NCBI GenBank assembly: GCA_050946115.1
Contig: JBMNUF010000008.1
Location: forward strand, 1 to 64,000
Source of the DNA: CAYFRC01 sp050946115
GTDB lineage: Bacteria > Bacillota > Clostridia > Christensenellales > Aristaeellaceae
Reading direction: 5' to 3'
Length of the DNA stretch: 64,000 nt
The notes under the pieces were generated by a model that did no database searches, was not told the DNA's origin, and saw nothing but the letters and a program-made list of their open reading frames with translations. Position 1 is the first letter of the stretch. Each line of letters begins with the position of its first letter. Positions 40,395-49,884 of this stretch are shown here, one piece after another. The translations under genes were made by a program, and so were the position numbers.

Positions 40395-41849
40395 TTGAGT
40401 GGCAGCAGTGCGGAGGTGACAAAAATAGAAGTACCGTACAGAGGAAGCGGGAAAGTATATTTCGATGAAAAGGAGTACCAATGTGATTTATATTATAACG
40501 AAGAACAAGGTGGAATCAGGATATTACTTAATGTGAAGAATGAAAAAAGCTTGGGTAATTTCTTACAAGTGCCATTGGAGCTACCACATTTATGTGGTAG
40601 GCTAGAAAATGGTTTTATGTTTACCCTTCTTCGGCTTAAAAGAATCAAAACGGAAGGCCTAGTTTCTTATAGAATGACGAGATTTACTTATAATGCTGAG
40701 TATATTTTGTGTGGCGTTATAAGCGAGGGAAATCACGAGCAGACGTTTCATACAGTGGAGTTTGTCCTATCGAATATTGTAGAATGGGGCGAGGAGTCAG
40801 TTTACAAAATCGGGGAACGGTCCGAATTAACAAAAAAATGTGATGAAGTTAAAAAAGTAATATACACTGGGCGGGGTGTTTGTATCAATTATCTTGTCCG
40901 AGGATCAATTCTTCCGATAACAAATTACGACTTATTAAAAGAACATATAGAAATAAGACAGTACGGAATTATTGAGATTAGCTTCGAGAAAGAAGAAAAG
41001 TTTGGAGAGTTTATTGAAATATTCAGAAAACTGAAGGGGTTAATAGAAATAGCTTCATTGAGGAAGGCTAACGTTGAAAAAGTATTTGCTTATTCAGAAG
41101 AAGTTGTATATGACATGAGCTATAATGAGCTTGAACATCCGGTTGAGGTATATGGTATTGATATTCAAGAGAATAATAATGGTATACACTCTCAAAGTAG
41201 CAGAAGGAAATGGATAAGCTTGTCAGAACTTATTGCGCAGAATTCATTTGAATGTTATTTTGAGAAACACTCGGAACTGGCTCCAATAATAGAACTCTAT
41301 TTAGAGCCGTTTTATGTGGAGTTCAGTTCTGAGACGAGGATATTTCTTAATATTGTTCAGGCGTTAGAAACCTATCATTCACGCTTCATTACTAACGATA
41401 CTGATGAATTCAGGGAGAGAGTTGAGAACCTTGCCAAAGCTTTCCCACCAAAAAGGGGTGAAGATATTCGTAAGCTTTTAATGGCGAAAAACAAGAAATT
41501 CATTACGCTCGAAAGCCGTATTTTTGATCTCTTGATTGCAAATGGACAGTATCGTTTTGACACTGGCGAAATCCAACTTGAGGAATTTCCATCTGTCATC
41601 GCATATACCCGAAATTACTACATTCATTACGATGAACGTATAAGGAAAAGTCGCAGAGTTTTGAAAGAAGAAGAATTAAAATTCTATAATCGCTCATTAT
41701 TCCAGATATTGGACTACTATATTCTTTTGGAACTTGGTTTTTCTGATTTATTTGAGTTGAAACGCAAGCTCGATGAAAGGTGGGGCAATATATCACAGCA
41801 ATTAAGTATGTTGAAATTGTCAAGGTTTCGAAACAATCCTCAAACTTAA
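40395..41849 (+). CDS. apeA: ApeA-type HEPN anti-phage protein
   Basis: Up to 484 residues. The N-terminal half is a beta-rich domain like ApeA_NTD (GKVYFDEKEYQCDLYYNEEQ and on), and the C-terminal part is a HEPN domain with the RNase motif Arg406-x4-His411 in YTRNYYIHYDE. ApeA is a known abortive-infection defence protein that degrades RNA when phage is sensed. The start is unclear: TTG 40395 and GTG 40416 lack good ribosome sites, whereas GGAGG at 40412-40416 points to ATA at 40425, giving 474 residues. The gene is AT-rich compared with the host and stands alone, so it was probably acquired. Confidence 0.75.
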   Translation: MSGSSAEVTKIEVPYRGSGKVYFDEKEYQCDLYYNEEQGGIRILLNVKNEKSLGNFLQVPLELPHLCGRLENGFMFTLLRLKRIKTEGLVSYRMTRFTYNAEYILCGVISEGNHEQTFHTVEFVLSNIVEWGEESVYKIGERSELTKKCDEVKKVIYTGRGVCINYLVRGSILPITNYDLLKEHIEIRQYGIIEISFEKEEKFGEFIEIFRKLKGLIEIASLRKANVEKVFAYSEEVVYDMSYNELEHPVEVYGIDIQENNNGIHSQSSRRKWISLSELIAQNSFECYFEKHSELAPIIELYLEPFYVEFSSETRIFLNIVQALETYHSRFITNDTDEFRERVENLAKAFPPKRGEDIRKLLMAKNKKFITLESRIFDLLIANGQYRFDTGEIQLEEFPSVIAYTRNYYIHYDERIRKSRRVLKEEELKFYNRSLFQILDYYILLELGFSDLFELKRKLDERWGNISQQLSMLKLSRFRNNPQT

Positions 41850-42314
41850 TTATATGAATTCGCAGCAGAACGAATAATTCCTACGTATAATTTAGTGTGC
41901 TGAAAAATGTCAAATAATACAGACGAGAGTGAAAAATACAAGCAATCAAACAAAGAAACAGCATGAACTATGTGTGAAAGTAGTCTATGTAAGCCTCAAT
42001 AGCAAATAAATTGAAAACGATAAAATGTAAATCTAAGGGGAATGCATTAGTATTACTATGAAAACTAACATAGAACCACAAATTATACATGTATTGTAAA
42101 TAACTCGACAATTTTTATTGGTGGTGTGGATTTGGTTTGCGGAAAGAGGGTAGGACTTGCTAAATGTAACAACCTATTTCGCTGGATGGTAAAAGAAAGG
42201 ATAGTCTTACCTGTTGCTACTCTACCATTTGTCCTGTATAGAAGAGTGCGCAACGCAGTGAAAATCGTCCTTGCGCGACAGGGCTTGTAACGGAATCCAT
42301 GAGGAGGAAATCGC
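41850..42314 (+). other. AT-rich gene-free stretch
   Basis: This 465-base segment between ApeA and the DUF4838 gene holds only short, interrupted frames on both strands. The last 60 bases return to GC-rich sequence and end in GAGGAGG for the next gene. I see no repeat, tRNA or clear promoter. Confidence 0.5.
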
Positions 42315-45300
42315 ATGAAGCGAATATCTGCTATCTTTCTTGCCGCGGCACTGTGTGTCGTGGCAATATTGTTTGTTTTCCTACCGACGGACGCCCACTC
42401 CGCCGAGGCGGATTTCATTTTATACGAAAACAATGCGGTGAAAGCCGTGCTGGTTGTTCGCGATCGCGCAGACCTGACGGACGCGGAGTATCGATATATT
42501 GCGGACTCCGCGGCGCTGATCGAAAAGCACTTTCGGGATGCGACCGGGCAAACGCTTCCGCAATACACGGAATCCGAATTTCGCGCTTCCCCGGATGCGG
42601 AGCGCTTTGCCGGGAAAATCAAAATCCATCTCGGCTGGAACGGGCTGAACCCCCATCCCGATCTCGCGCAAACCCTGATCGATCTGAACGCCGAAGCCGC
42701 AAATGACGGGAACCACGGCTACGTATTCGCGCCGTATGCCGACGGCATCGCGATTCAATCGCCCACGCCCTTGGGCATCCGCTACGGCGCCGCCGCCTTT
42801 CTGCGGAAATATCTCGACGTCGAATGGCTGATGCCGGGTTCTTACGGGGCGGATACGCCCGCTTGGGATAAAATCGCCATCCCCCCGGCGTTGGTATCTT
42901 CGGCGCCCGCCTTCAATATGCGTTACGGGTATTGCGAACGGACTCCCGTCGACTGGCTGCTGAACCAGGGGCTGCAGTTGTACGACCACACGAAAATGGG
43001 GAACTTCAGCCATGCCCTCCACCTGTATTTCGACCCCGCAAAATACTTTGACGAACATCCGGAATACTACCCCGTCCGTGACGGCGCGCATTACCGCCCT
43101 ACCGACGAGATCGCCTGGCAGCCGCGCTTTTCGGAACCGGGAACCGTCGATGTCGCCGCAAGCGAGATCATCGCCCTTTTGCGGGACGACCCGAATCTGC
43201 TCTGCGTACCGTTGGGCGTAAACGATTCGGGGGGCTATTGCGAAGAGGAACTGGCCGAGCAGCAGGCGATCCACGGCCTGAACAGCGAGGGCATCGTCCA
43301 TATGACCGACCTCTACTGCAAGTGGTGCAATGCGGTCATCGAAAAGGTTTTGGCAGAGTTCCCCGGAAGGGATATCCGGTTCGGCATGATCGCGTATCGA
43401 TACACGAACGATCCGCCAAAGGAGCCGGGGCTGAAATTCCACGAAAGCATGATCCCCTATATCACAAAAGACCGGTCGGCCTGGGTCGATCCCGGGCAGG
43501 AGGCGCAGGGGCATCGGATCACGCTCGATTGGCTGGAGAAGTGCGCGCAATTGGGCTGGTACAACTATGAGTACGGCTCCGTCTACCTCGTGCCGCGCAT
43601 ATACACCGCGACGATGGGGGAGTATATGCGATTTGCAAAGGAGAGCGGCGTCAAATATCTCTTTTCCGAAGCGCTGTTCAGCTTTGCCGAAGGCGCGAAA
43701 CCGCATCTGTTTGCGATGCTCAATTGGGATCCCGAATGTCCTTTGCGAGAGTTGGAGAGCCGCTGGTACAAAAAGGCGGTCGGCCCGCAGGCTGCGCCGC
43801 ATTTGGCAGCCTTCTACAGGGTTTGGGAGGAGATATGGGCAAAGGACATTCCGCAAGGCGAGTGGTTTAATGATTGCAAGAATTTCACCTACCTCCATTT
43901 CGGATACCTTGACTATATAAAGGGCATTCCGCTGCATAAACTGGCCGCCGCACGTCGGCACCTCGATAGGGCGTGGGAAGAGGCGCTAAAGAGCGGCAAT
44001 GCGGATCAGAAAAAGCGCATGGCGGCAATCCGCAGGCTGTATGATTTGCAGGAGGCTACCGTTCTCGCCTACCCGCGCTCCTACGGCGACTTGAATCAGG
44101 CGGAGGCGTTGGCGATACTGAGCGACGGTTTTCTCGACCGACAGCAAAGGATACGCGAGGAAGCCCTGTCCGCCTATTCGGATTTGCTCAACGAAATCGA
44201 CCCTTTGATCAACCGCCCCACGGCGTATTTTGAAGAGGCTCTGTCCGAAGCGGGCGCTTTTCAAAGTCCGTTCGGGGCAATCGTCGACCATATCGAGCGG
44301 AATGAGTCGAATGGCGGGCCGGTCACGAATCGCGTTTTGGCGCTTGCGGGAACGTGCACGCCCTCTTATGGCCGGCAATTCTGCCGCCTGATCGTCAGCC
44401 GTTTCCGCGGCGAAAACCTGATGCGCGACCCCTCCTTTGAGGAGGGACCTTTTGGGGAGTTGGGGCAGACGGGTGACGCATGGATTCCGCAGATACCCGA
44501 TGACGGCACCCTGGAGAGGATCGAGGACCCGGCATTTGCCCGAACCGGAATACGGAGCGTAAAAGCGGAACACCATTGGTCTTTGGGCGCCGCGACGCAA
44601 TCGGTGCCTGTGCGGCCGGGGCTGATCGCGTTTCGCGCGCACTATTACGCGTCGCCCGAAAGCGAGCCGGACGCGGTTGTGCGGCTGAAAGTGGATCTTT
44701 TGGATGCGGAAGGCAATCTCTTAGATGCCGATTACGCCCTGGGCGCGCCCTGCGAACTTTTCGAATCGCCCGGGGAGTGGAGGGCGGCGGAGGCCATCTT
44801 CGAGGTGCCCGAAACCCGATGGGGGAAAAGGGTAGCGTTTGTCAAAATATGGGCGATGCAGGAGCTGCAAAATGCCGTGCCCATGTACTGGGATGACGCT
44901 GAGGCCTATCAGGCGCCGGATACGGAAAGGCTCGATGCCCTGATGGCCGAAATCGCCCCGCTCGGGAACAATCCCCTGTACACTGCGGAAAGCCGAAACA
45001 ACCTGCATGCGGCGCTCGATGCCGTAAAAACGCGGCTTGGAGAGCACTACATGGAACTCGCCCCAAGCGATATGGACGATATGTGTTCCCTCTTGCAGGA
45101 CGCGAAGGACGGGCTTGAAGCGCGCCCGTTGGAGTGCGTCGAAACCGAGCGCCTCGAAATCGAAGACGCACGGGCGCGCGCGGTATATGCTCTCGAAGCG
45201 AAGGGCGCGCTTACGCTGCTTGAGGCGGAGATCGGCTATGCCGACCGACTGCCCGAACCGGACTGGGCGCTCGGGTGCATGCCCATAGAAAACCAATCGT

Positions 45301-46064
45301 ACCCGGAAGATGCCGCCGCATACAATGCGCTGGACATCACGGAGTACTTTCGGCATCAATTCCGGCACAAATACCTCTCGTTCCGACTAAGCAGCGCCTG
45401 TGAAGGCGGCAACAATTTCTACCTGCATTCCCATAAGGTGGCGGGGTGTGCGCCGCGCATCGTCCTCAAAAAGGACGACGGAACCGAACTGATTCTGAAT
45501 GCCACGAACGGGCTCGAGGTGCGAACCGAGGATCCGAATACGAATTACAACGACATCGAGGCGTACGATTGGAGATATACCCTTTTCGATGCTTCGCACA
45601 ACACCGGGTACAACTCCGTCCTCTATCTCGTCTTTGACCTTACGCAATATCCCGAAGCGGATGCGCTCGATCCCGAGGAGATTGCTTCGGCGAATCTGGA
45701 ACTCAGCGTGTTTTTCGGCGCCTCTTCTCCGTATGTTCGGTCGCTGATTCGCGTCACCGGGCTGTATGACCATCCGGGGAATGCGCGCTGGACGCCCGAG
45801 ACGATTGCGTGGAATACGCAGCCGGAGATTGTACCAAACACCTATGACGACCCAGGCGTCCTCTTTCGGGTATACGGCGACGGGGCGCTGCTGTATGAGG
45901 GCGCGGTCCGCGGCGATCGGGATCAGGCGGCGCAGCGGTTGCGCATCGATGTCACCGGTATCAAAGAGCTCGTCCTCGAGACGGAAAACCGCAGCCCTTT
46001 CTTCGACCGGCGCGCTTCCTGGGGCAATGCAAGGCTGCTGCACTATGCCGAGCCGCCAAAATAA
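42315..46064 (+). CDS. very large exported DUF4838 protein
   Basis: The product has 1249 residues. A signal peptide (KRISAIFLAAALCVVAILFV) is followed by a region typical of DUF4838 proteins: an N-terminal GH-associated domain (ATGQTLPQY, GIRYGAAAFLRKYLDVEWLMPG), then a TIM-barrel-like domain with HPEYYPVRDG, LGVNDSGGYCEE and WYNYEYGSVYLVPR. A galactose-binding-like beta-sandwich (about 690-850) and a C-terminal beta domain (about 980-1240) follow. DUF4838 proteins are putative glycoside hydrolases or carbohydrate-binding proteins acting outside the cell. GAGGAGG is 7 bases upstream. No other polysaccharide gene is adjacent. Confidence 0.8.
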   Translation: MKRISAIFLAAALCVVAILFVFLPTDAHSAEADFILYENNAVKAVLVVRDRADLTDAEYRYIADSAALIEKHFRDATGQTLPQYTESEFRASPDAERFAGKIKIHLGWNGLNPHPDLAQTLIDLNAEAANDGNHGYVFAPYADGIAIQSPTPLGIRYGAAAFLRKYLDVEWLMPGSYGADTPAWDKIAIPPALVSSAPAFNMRYGYCERTPVDWLLNQGLQLYDHTKMGNFSHALHLYFDPAKYFDEHPEYYPVRDGAHYRPTDEIAWQPRFSEPGTVDVAASEIIALLRDDPNLLCVPLGVNDSGGYCEEELAEQQAIHGLNSEGIVHMTDLYCKWCNAVIEKVLAEFPGRDIRFGMIAYRYTNDPPKEPGLKFHESMIPYITKDRSAWVDPGQEAQGHRITLDWLEKCAQLGWYNYEYGSVYLVPRIYTATMGEYMRFAKESGVKYLFSEALFSFAEGAKPHLFAMLNWDPECPLRELESRWYKKAVGPQAAPHLAAFYRVWEEIWAKDIPQGEWFNDCKNFTYLHFGYLDYIKGIPLHKLAAARRHLDRAWEEALKSGNADQKKRMAAIRRLYDLQEATVLAYPRSYGDLNQAEALAILSDGFLDRQQRIREEALSAYSDLLNEIDPLINRPTAYFEEALSEAGAFQSPFGAIVDHIERNESNGGPVTNRVLALAGTCTPSYGRQFCRLIVSRFRGENLMRDPSFEEGPFGELGQTGDAWIPQIPDDGTLERIEDPAFARTGIRSVKAEHHWSLGAATQSVPVRPGLIAFRAHYYASPESEPDAVVRLKVDLLDAEGNLLDADYALGAPCELFESPGEWRAAEAIFEVPETRWGKRVAFVKIWAMQELQNAVPMYWDDAEAYQAPDTERLDALMAEIAPLGNNPLYTAESRNNLHAALDAVKTRLGEHYMELAPSDMDDMCSLLQDAKDGLEARPLECVETERLEIEDARARAVYALEAKGALTLLEAEIGYADRLPEPDWALGCMPIENQSYPEDAAAYNALDITEYFRHQFRHKYLSFRLSSACEGGNNFYLHSHKVAGCAPRIVLKKDDGTELILNATNGLEVRTEDPNTNYNDIEAYDWRYTLFDASHNTGYNSVLYLVFDLTQYPEADALDPEEIASANLELSVFFGASSPYVRSLIRVTGLYDHPGNARWTPETIAWNTQPEIVPNTYDDPGVLFRVYGDGALLYEGAVRGDRDQAAQRLRIDVTGIKELVLETENRSPFFDRRASWGNARLLHYAEPPK

Positions 46065-46079
46065 TTTTTCCGCAAATGC

Positions 46080-46108
46080 TTGACAATCTAACGATCGTTT
46101 GGTATGCT
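46080..46108 (+). promoter_or_regulatory. promoter of the TetR/SDR operon
   Basis: TTGACA and TATGCT are 17 bases apart. The spacer itself contains an operator-like half palindrome. Confidence 0.8.
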
Positions 46109-46128
46109 GTGTCTAACGATTGTTAGAC
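46087..46128 (+). promoter_or_regulatory. two TetR operator copies
   Basis: GTCTAACGATTGTTAGAC (46111-46128) is a perfect palindrome with 7-base arms. A related imperfect copy, TCTAACGATCGTTTGG (46087-46102), fills the promoter spacer. Both lie directly before the TetR gene, so autorepression is likely. Confidence 0.85.
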
Positions 46129-46145
46129 AGGAGTGACGGCATACG

Positions 46146-46751
46146 ATGGCGACAAGGGAACGCATTTTAGAAGCGGCGCTCGAAATGTTTTCGGAGCGCG
46201 GCTTCGGCGCGGTATCCATCCGAAACATCTGCGGAGAGGTCGGCATAAAGGAGAGCACGGTCTACTACCATTTCAAGAACAAGCAGGACATCCTGGACTG
46301 CCTGATGGCTCGATTCGAGGAGCATGTCGATGCCCTTTTGGGCGTACTCCGCTCTGCGCTTCCGTCCGCCCATGAAGGCCTGTCCTTCGACTGGATGGAT
46401 GCGTATTTCTTTGAACAATACCTGTTTGATCCGTTTTGCAACAGGATGATGCGGCTCATGATGATCGAGCAATTTCATAACGAACAACTGCGCGCCGCGT
46501 ATGAACGCTGGCTTTTTGAAGAGCCGTATGCCGTCGAAACCTCCGCATTTCGAATGCTTTCGGAGGCGGGGCTGCTGTCCGAAGCGGAAGCCGCGCGGAC
46601 GGGGCGCGATTTCCATGCGTTCCTGACGACGATGACCTTCCGATACCTCTTAAACGGAGAACTGACCCAAGACAAGAAAGAAGCATTTCGCAGAGAAGTG
46701 CATTCTTATATGGCGTCGCTCTTTGCGCGGCGGGGAGGGGAACATGTCTAA
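46146..46751 (+). CDS. TetR-family transcriptional regulator
   Basis: The product has 201 residues. The N-terminal helix-turn-helix is clear: RILEAALEMFSERGFGAVSI and NICGEVGIKESTVYYHFKNK. The C-terminal ligand domain is Met-, Phe- and Leu-rich and not assignable to a drug class. It sits under two palindromic operators and its last 8 bases overlap the SDR gene, so it most likely controls its own two-gene operon in response to a small molecule, perhaps a lipid or sterol-like substrate of the SDR. Confidence 0.9.
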   Translation: MATRERILEAALEMFSERGFGAVSIRNICGEVGIKESTVYYHFKNKQDILDCLMARFEEHVDALLGVLRSALPSAHEGLSFDWMDAYFFEQYLFDPFCNRMMRLMMIEQFHNEQLRAAYERWLFEEPYAVETSAFRMLSEAGLLSEAEAARTGRDFHAFLTTMTFRYLLNGELTQDKKEAFRREVHSYMASLFARRGGEHV

Positions 46752-47499
46752 TATCGTGATTGTCGGGGCGAACCGGGGCATCGGGTTCCATATGACGCAA
46801 AGCCTCTTGGAGCAGGGGAACCGCGTCGCCGTTCTGGACATTCGGACGGAACAGATCGAACAGCTCAGGGATCGATATCCGAACGCACTGACGGTTCTTT
46901 TCGCGGATGCGGCGGAGGATGCGTCCGTCGCCGATGCCGTGGAGAAGGCGTATCGCGCGCTCGGTTCCGTGGACATCGCCGTTTATAACGCCTGCCTGTG
47001 CACCTTTGAAAGCGAAGAGGATACGGACATCGCGGTGTATCGACGGGTGATGAATGTCAATTACTTCGGCGCGCTGAGGCTTGCGAAGGCTGTCCTGCCG
47101 CACATGCGGGCGCAAAGGAGCGGTCGGCTGATTTTTACGTCTTCCGGCGTCGGCGTTACGGGGTTTCTGAATATCTCCCCGTATGCTTCCTCGAAAGGCG
47201 CGATGGAATCCCTCGCAAAATGCCTCGAAATCGAAAACGCCAAGTACGGAATCTCCGTACACATCTTCCATCCCCCGCTCACCGATACGGAATCGGCAGC
47301 GGGTCTGCCGATTCCGAAGGAATTTAAGACGGACGCGCAAAAAGTCGGCTACGGCCTCGCAAAACACATCAGATCAAAGCGGTTCGTCATTTGCCCCACG
47401 ATCCCGCAGTCGATTTCCATGGCTTTGTGCTACCGCTACCCGCTCCTGTTCGGCAAATTGATGGCAAAGGCAACCGCAAGGCAAGCCGAGAAGGCGTGA
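46744..47499 (+). CDS. short-chain dehydrogenase/reductase
   Basis: The product has 251 residues: cofactor loop VGANRGIGF (in place of the usual TGxxxGIG), the NAC motif in AVYNACLCT, catalytic Ser in FTSSGVGVTG and Tyr-x3-Lys in PYASSKGAM. The VHIFHPPLTDTESAAG tail after the active site resembles ketosphinganine-reductase-like SDRs, hinting at a lipid-type substrate. It is translated from the TetR message: the ATG at 46744 overlaps the TetR stop, with GGGAGGGG as ribosome site. Confidence 0.85.
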   Translation: MSNIVIVGANRGIGFHMTQSLLEQGNRVAVLDIRTEQIEQLRDRYPNALTVLFADAAEDASVADAVEKAYRALGSVDIAVYNACLCTFESEEDTDIAVYRRVMNVNYFGALRLAKAVLPHMRAQRSGRLIFTSSGVGVTGFLNISPYASSKGAMESLAKCLEIENAKYGISVHIFHPPLTDTESAAGLPIPKEFKTDAQKVGYGLAKHIRSKRFVICPTIPQSISMALCYRYPLLFGKLMAKATARQAEKA

Positions 47500-47508
47500 A
47501 AAAACCTC

Positions 47509-47537
47509 TTGAGGGACGGGCGCGGATGTGGTAAAAT
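47509..47537 (+). promoter_or_regulatory. promoter for the DUF1003 gene
   Basis: TTGAGG and TAAAAT are 17 bases apart. Confidence 0.55.
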
Positions 47538-47581
47538 ATAAGAACGAAAGGCAATCAAATTGAAAAATCGGGAGGGGCAGC

Positions 47582-48100
47582 ATGAAGGAACTCGACAGAA
47601 AAGAAATCGAGCGGATCATCGAGAGCAGGGATGAGCGATTGGTCGATGAGCTGATAGCACTCATGAAGCAATCGAACGCCGCCCTAACGGCGAAGGAGAA
47701 AAAGTATACGTTTGGCGACAGGGTCGCCGACAAGATCGCGGCCTTCGCCGGATCGTGGACGTTCATCATCATTTTCGTGAGCGTGCTGATTTCGTGGATC
47801 ATTTTAAACGTCGTATTGAAAACCCCCGTGGACCCCTTTCCGTTTATCCTGCTGAACCTGCTGCTTTCGATGGTCGCCGCGATCCAGGCCCCCCTGATCA
47901 TGATGAGCCAAAACAGGGAGGAGGAGCGAAACGAGGAAAAGGCGACATCGGATTTCTTTGTGAACATAAAGAGCGAACTGCTCATCGAGGACATCCACAC
48001 GAATATCGAGCGGATCGCGGAGCAAAACGAGGAAATCCTGGAGTATCTGAAGGCAATTTACGGCGATACGGCGAAAGAAGACGAGCACGAGCGGGAGTGA
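47582..48100 (+). CDS. DUF1003 membrane protein
   Basis: The product has 172 residues and the classical DUF1003 pattern: FGDRVADKIAAFAGSWTFII, a first membrane helix, then DPFPFILLNLLLSMVAAIQA with the second helix and PLIMMSQNREEER. The C-terminal tail is a cytoplasmic coiled coil. The family is widespread and of unknown role. GGGAGGGG precedes the ATG. It is followed 19 bases later by the ICMT-like gene, probably in one transcript. Confidence 0.88.
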   Translation: MKELDRKEIERIIESRDERLVDELIALMKQSNAALTAKEKKYTFGDRVADKIAAFAGSWTFIIIFVSVLISWIILNVVLKTPVDPFPFILLNLLLSMVAAIQAPLIMMSQNREEERNEEKATSDFFVNIKSELLIEDIHTNIERIAEQNEEILEYLKAIYGDTAKEDEHERE

Positions 48101-48119
48101 CCGCGAGAGAGGGTGACGT

Positions 48120-48791
48120 ATGACAAAAGAACTGTTCTTTCAGGCGACCGGCAAGTTCCTTTTGGGCTTGCTGCTCACCGCGCTCTTTTTGTTTCTGCCC
48201 GCGGGGACGCTGCGATACCCGAACGGGTGGCTTTTTATCGGCATATTGTTCGTCCCGATGCTCCTCGTGGGCATCGCGCTGATGATGCGCAACCCCGCGC
48301 TTTTGAAAAAACGGCTCGATGCAAACGAGCGGGAAGAGGAGCAGAAAGCGCTCGTCCTGCTGAGCGGAATGCTGTTTGTTGCCGCGTTTGTCGTCGCCGG
48401 GCTGAACTTTCGGTTTTCGTGGATGCTCCTGCCGCGCTGGGCGGTATATGGCGCAAGCGCGGTTTTTTTGGCGGCGTATTGGATGTACGCGGAGGTATTG
48501 CGCGAAAACGCCTATCTGTCGAGGACGGTAGAGGTGCAGGAAGGGCAAAAAGTCATCGACAGCGGGCTGTATGGAATCGTCCGCCACCCGATGTATTCCG
48601 CAACGCTCATTCTTTTTCTCTCGACGGGGCTCGTGCTCGGTTCGCCGATTTCCTTTTTCATCCTGCTGCTGTATATTCCCCTTATCGCGAAAAGAATCAG
48701 ACGGGAAGAAGTGCTTTTGTCGCGCGAGCTCGAAGGGTATGAAGAATATAGGAGTCGGGTAAAATACAGGCTGATTCCGCGGATTTGGTAG
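48120..48791 (+). CDS. isoprenylcysteine methyltransferase-like membrane protein
   Basis: This 223-residue polytopic protein has about five membrane helices and the C-terminal SAM-binding pattern of the ICMT/PEMT/NnrU superfamily: SGLYGIVRHPMYSATLILF, then RRIRREE-like RIRREEVLLSRELEGYEEY and VKYRLIPRIW. Bacterial members methylate small or lipid substrates at the membrane; the substrate here is unknown. GAGAGGG precedes the ATG. Confidence 0.82.
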   Translation: MTKELFFQATGKFLLGLLLTALFLFLPAGTLRYPNGWLFIGILFVPMLLVGIALMMRNPALLKKRLDANEREEEQKALVLLSGMLFVAAFVVAGLNFRFSWMLLPRWAVYGASAVFLAAYWMYAEVLRENAYLSRTVEVQEGQKVIDSGLYGIVRHPMYSATLILFLSTGLVLGSPISFFILLLYIPLIAKRIRREEVLLSRELEGYEEYRSRVKYRLIPRIW

Positions 48792-48845
48792 CGCATATCG
48801 GAACAAATGGAGCACTGCAGGAAATGTTTTCATGAGGTGGCTACG

Positions 48846-49784
48846 ATGTATACCGAAAAAGAATTGCGGAAAATTCTGGAGAACTGGGATGTCGAAAAGG
48901 GATTGAAAATCGAAGGTGTGCAGATAGCAGACGGCACAAAGGCATCCGAAAGCGTGTGGAAGGTCGGGCGGGAATTGTATCTCAAGACAAACGACCGCGA
49001 GAGGCTTTTGAAGAATCTCAAGGTTGTCAGGGCACTCCTTCATCAGGGGTTGTCCGCCGCCGTACCCGTTCCTACGCGGAGCGGCGCCGATTTTCTCGAC
49101 GGGGAGGCACCTTTTGTCTTGACGCGCGGATTAAAAGGGTGTCCGCTTCCCAAGGGCGAAAGGTTCGGCGAGAACCGCATTGTATTCGGGAGGAAATATG
49201 GGCAGAGTATCGCGCGGCTCCACAAGGCGCTCAAGGCGATACAAAAGGATGTTTCGACGGATGCGGTCGATCTGTATCAAAACGTCGCGGACTGGGCGCT
49301 TCCCGCTGTGCGCAAGCAAAACATGGGGATCGAAGAGCGTTTTTTTGAGGATTATATCGATGTGTTTGGGCGGCTATATGAAGTGCTTCCCAAACAGCTC
49401 ATCCACCGCGACCCGAACCCCGGCAATATCCTGTTCCATGAGGGCGAGGTGAGCGGATTCATCGATTTTGATTTGAGCGAGGCGAGTATTCGCCTGTGGG
49501 ATGTGTGCTATTGCGCGACGGGGATCTTGAGCGAGGCAGGCGACGCGCAGTATGAACCGTGGTTCGATATCCTGCGGGGCATTTTGGAGGGCTATGATAC
49601 GGAAAATCCGCTGACCCGCGAAGAAAAGCAATCCGTACTCTATGTGCTTTGCTCCATACCGATGATTTGCATCGCATATTTTGAAGGCCGCGGGGAGTGC
49701 AGGGAGCTTGCCGAGGCAAACAGAAAGATGCTCACCTTTTTGATCGAAAACAGAAGCCGAATTTGTTCGAGTGCGATGGTATGA
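48846..49784 (+). CDS. APH-family phosphotransferase
   Basis: The product has 312 residues of the aminoglycoside phosphotransferase/choline kinase fold. The catalytic loop is LIHRDPNPGNILF and the metal motif SGFIDFDLSE. The N-terminal lobe lacks a glycine-rich loop typical of resistance enzymes and starts instead with KELRKILENWDVE, a pattern seen in CotS- or homoserine-kinase-like members. The start at 48846 follows GAGGTGG. The substrate cannot be named. Confidence 0.78.
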   Translation: MYTEKELRKILENWDVEKGLKIEGVQIADGTKASESVWKVGRELYLKTNDRERLLKNLKVVRALLHQGLSAAVPVPTRSGADFLDGEAPFVLTRGLKGCPLPKGERFGENRIVFGRKYGQSIARLHKALKAIQKDVSTDAVDLYQNVADWALPAVRKQNMGIEERFFEDYIDVFGRLYEVLPKQLIHRDPNPGNILFHEGEVSGFIDFDLSEASIRLWDVCYCATGILSEAGDAQYEPWFDILRGILEGYDTENPLTREEKQSVLYVLCSIPMICIAYFEGRGECRELAEANRKMLTFLIENRSRICSSAMV

Positions 49785-49810
49785 ATTCGAGCGATACCGC
49801 ACAGAAAGCC

Positions 49811-49840
49811 TTGCGGACGCGCCGTCGGATGTAGTATAAT
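49811..49840 (+). promoter_or_regulatory. promoter for the ClbS/DfsB gene
   Basis: TTGCGG and TATAAT are 18 bases apart. Confidence 0.65.
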
Positions 49841-49884
49841 ACCGTTAAGAAGAAAAAGGCGCGCTTGCCGAATGGAGGGGTATC

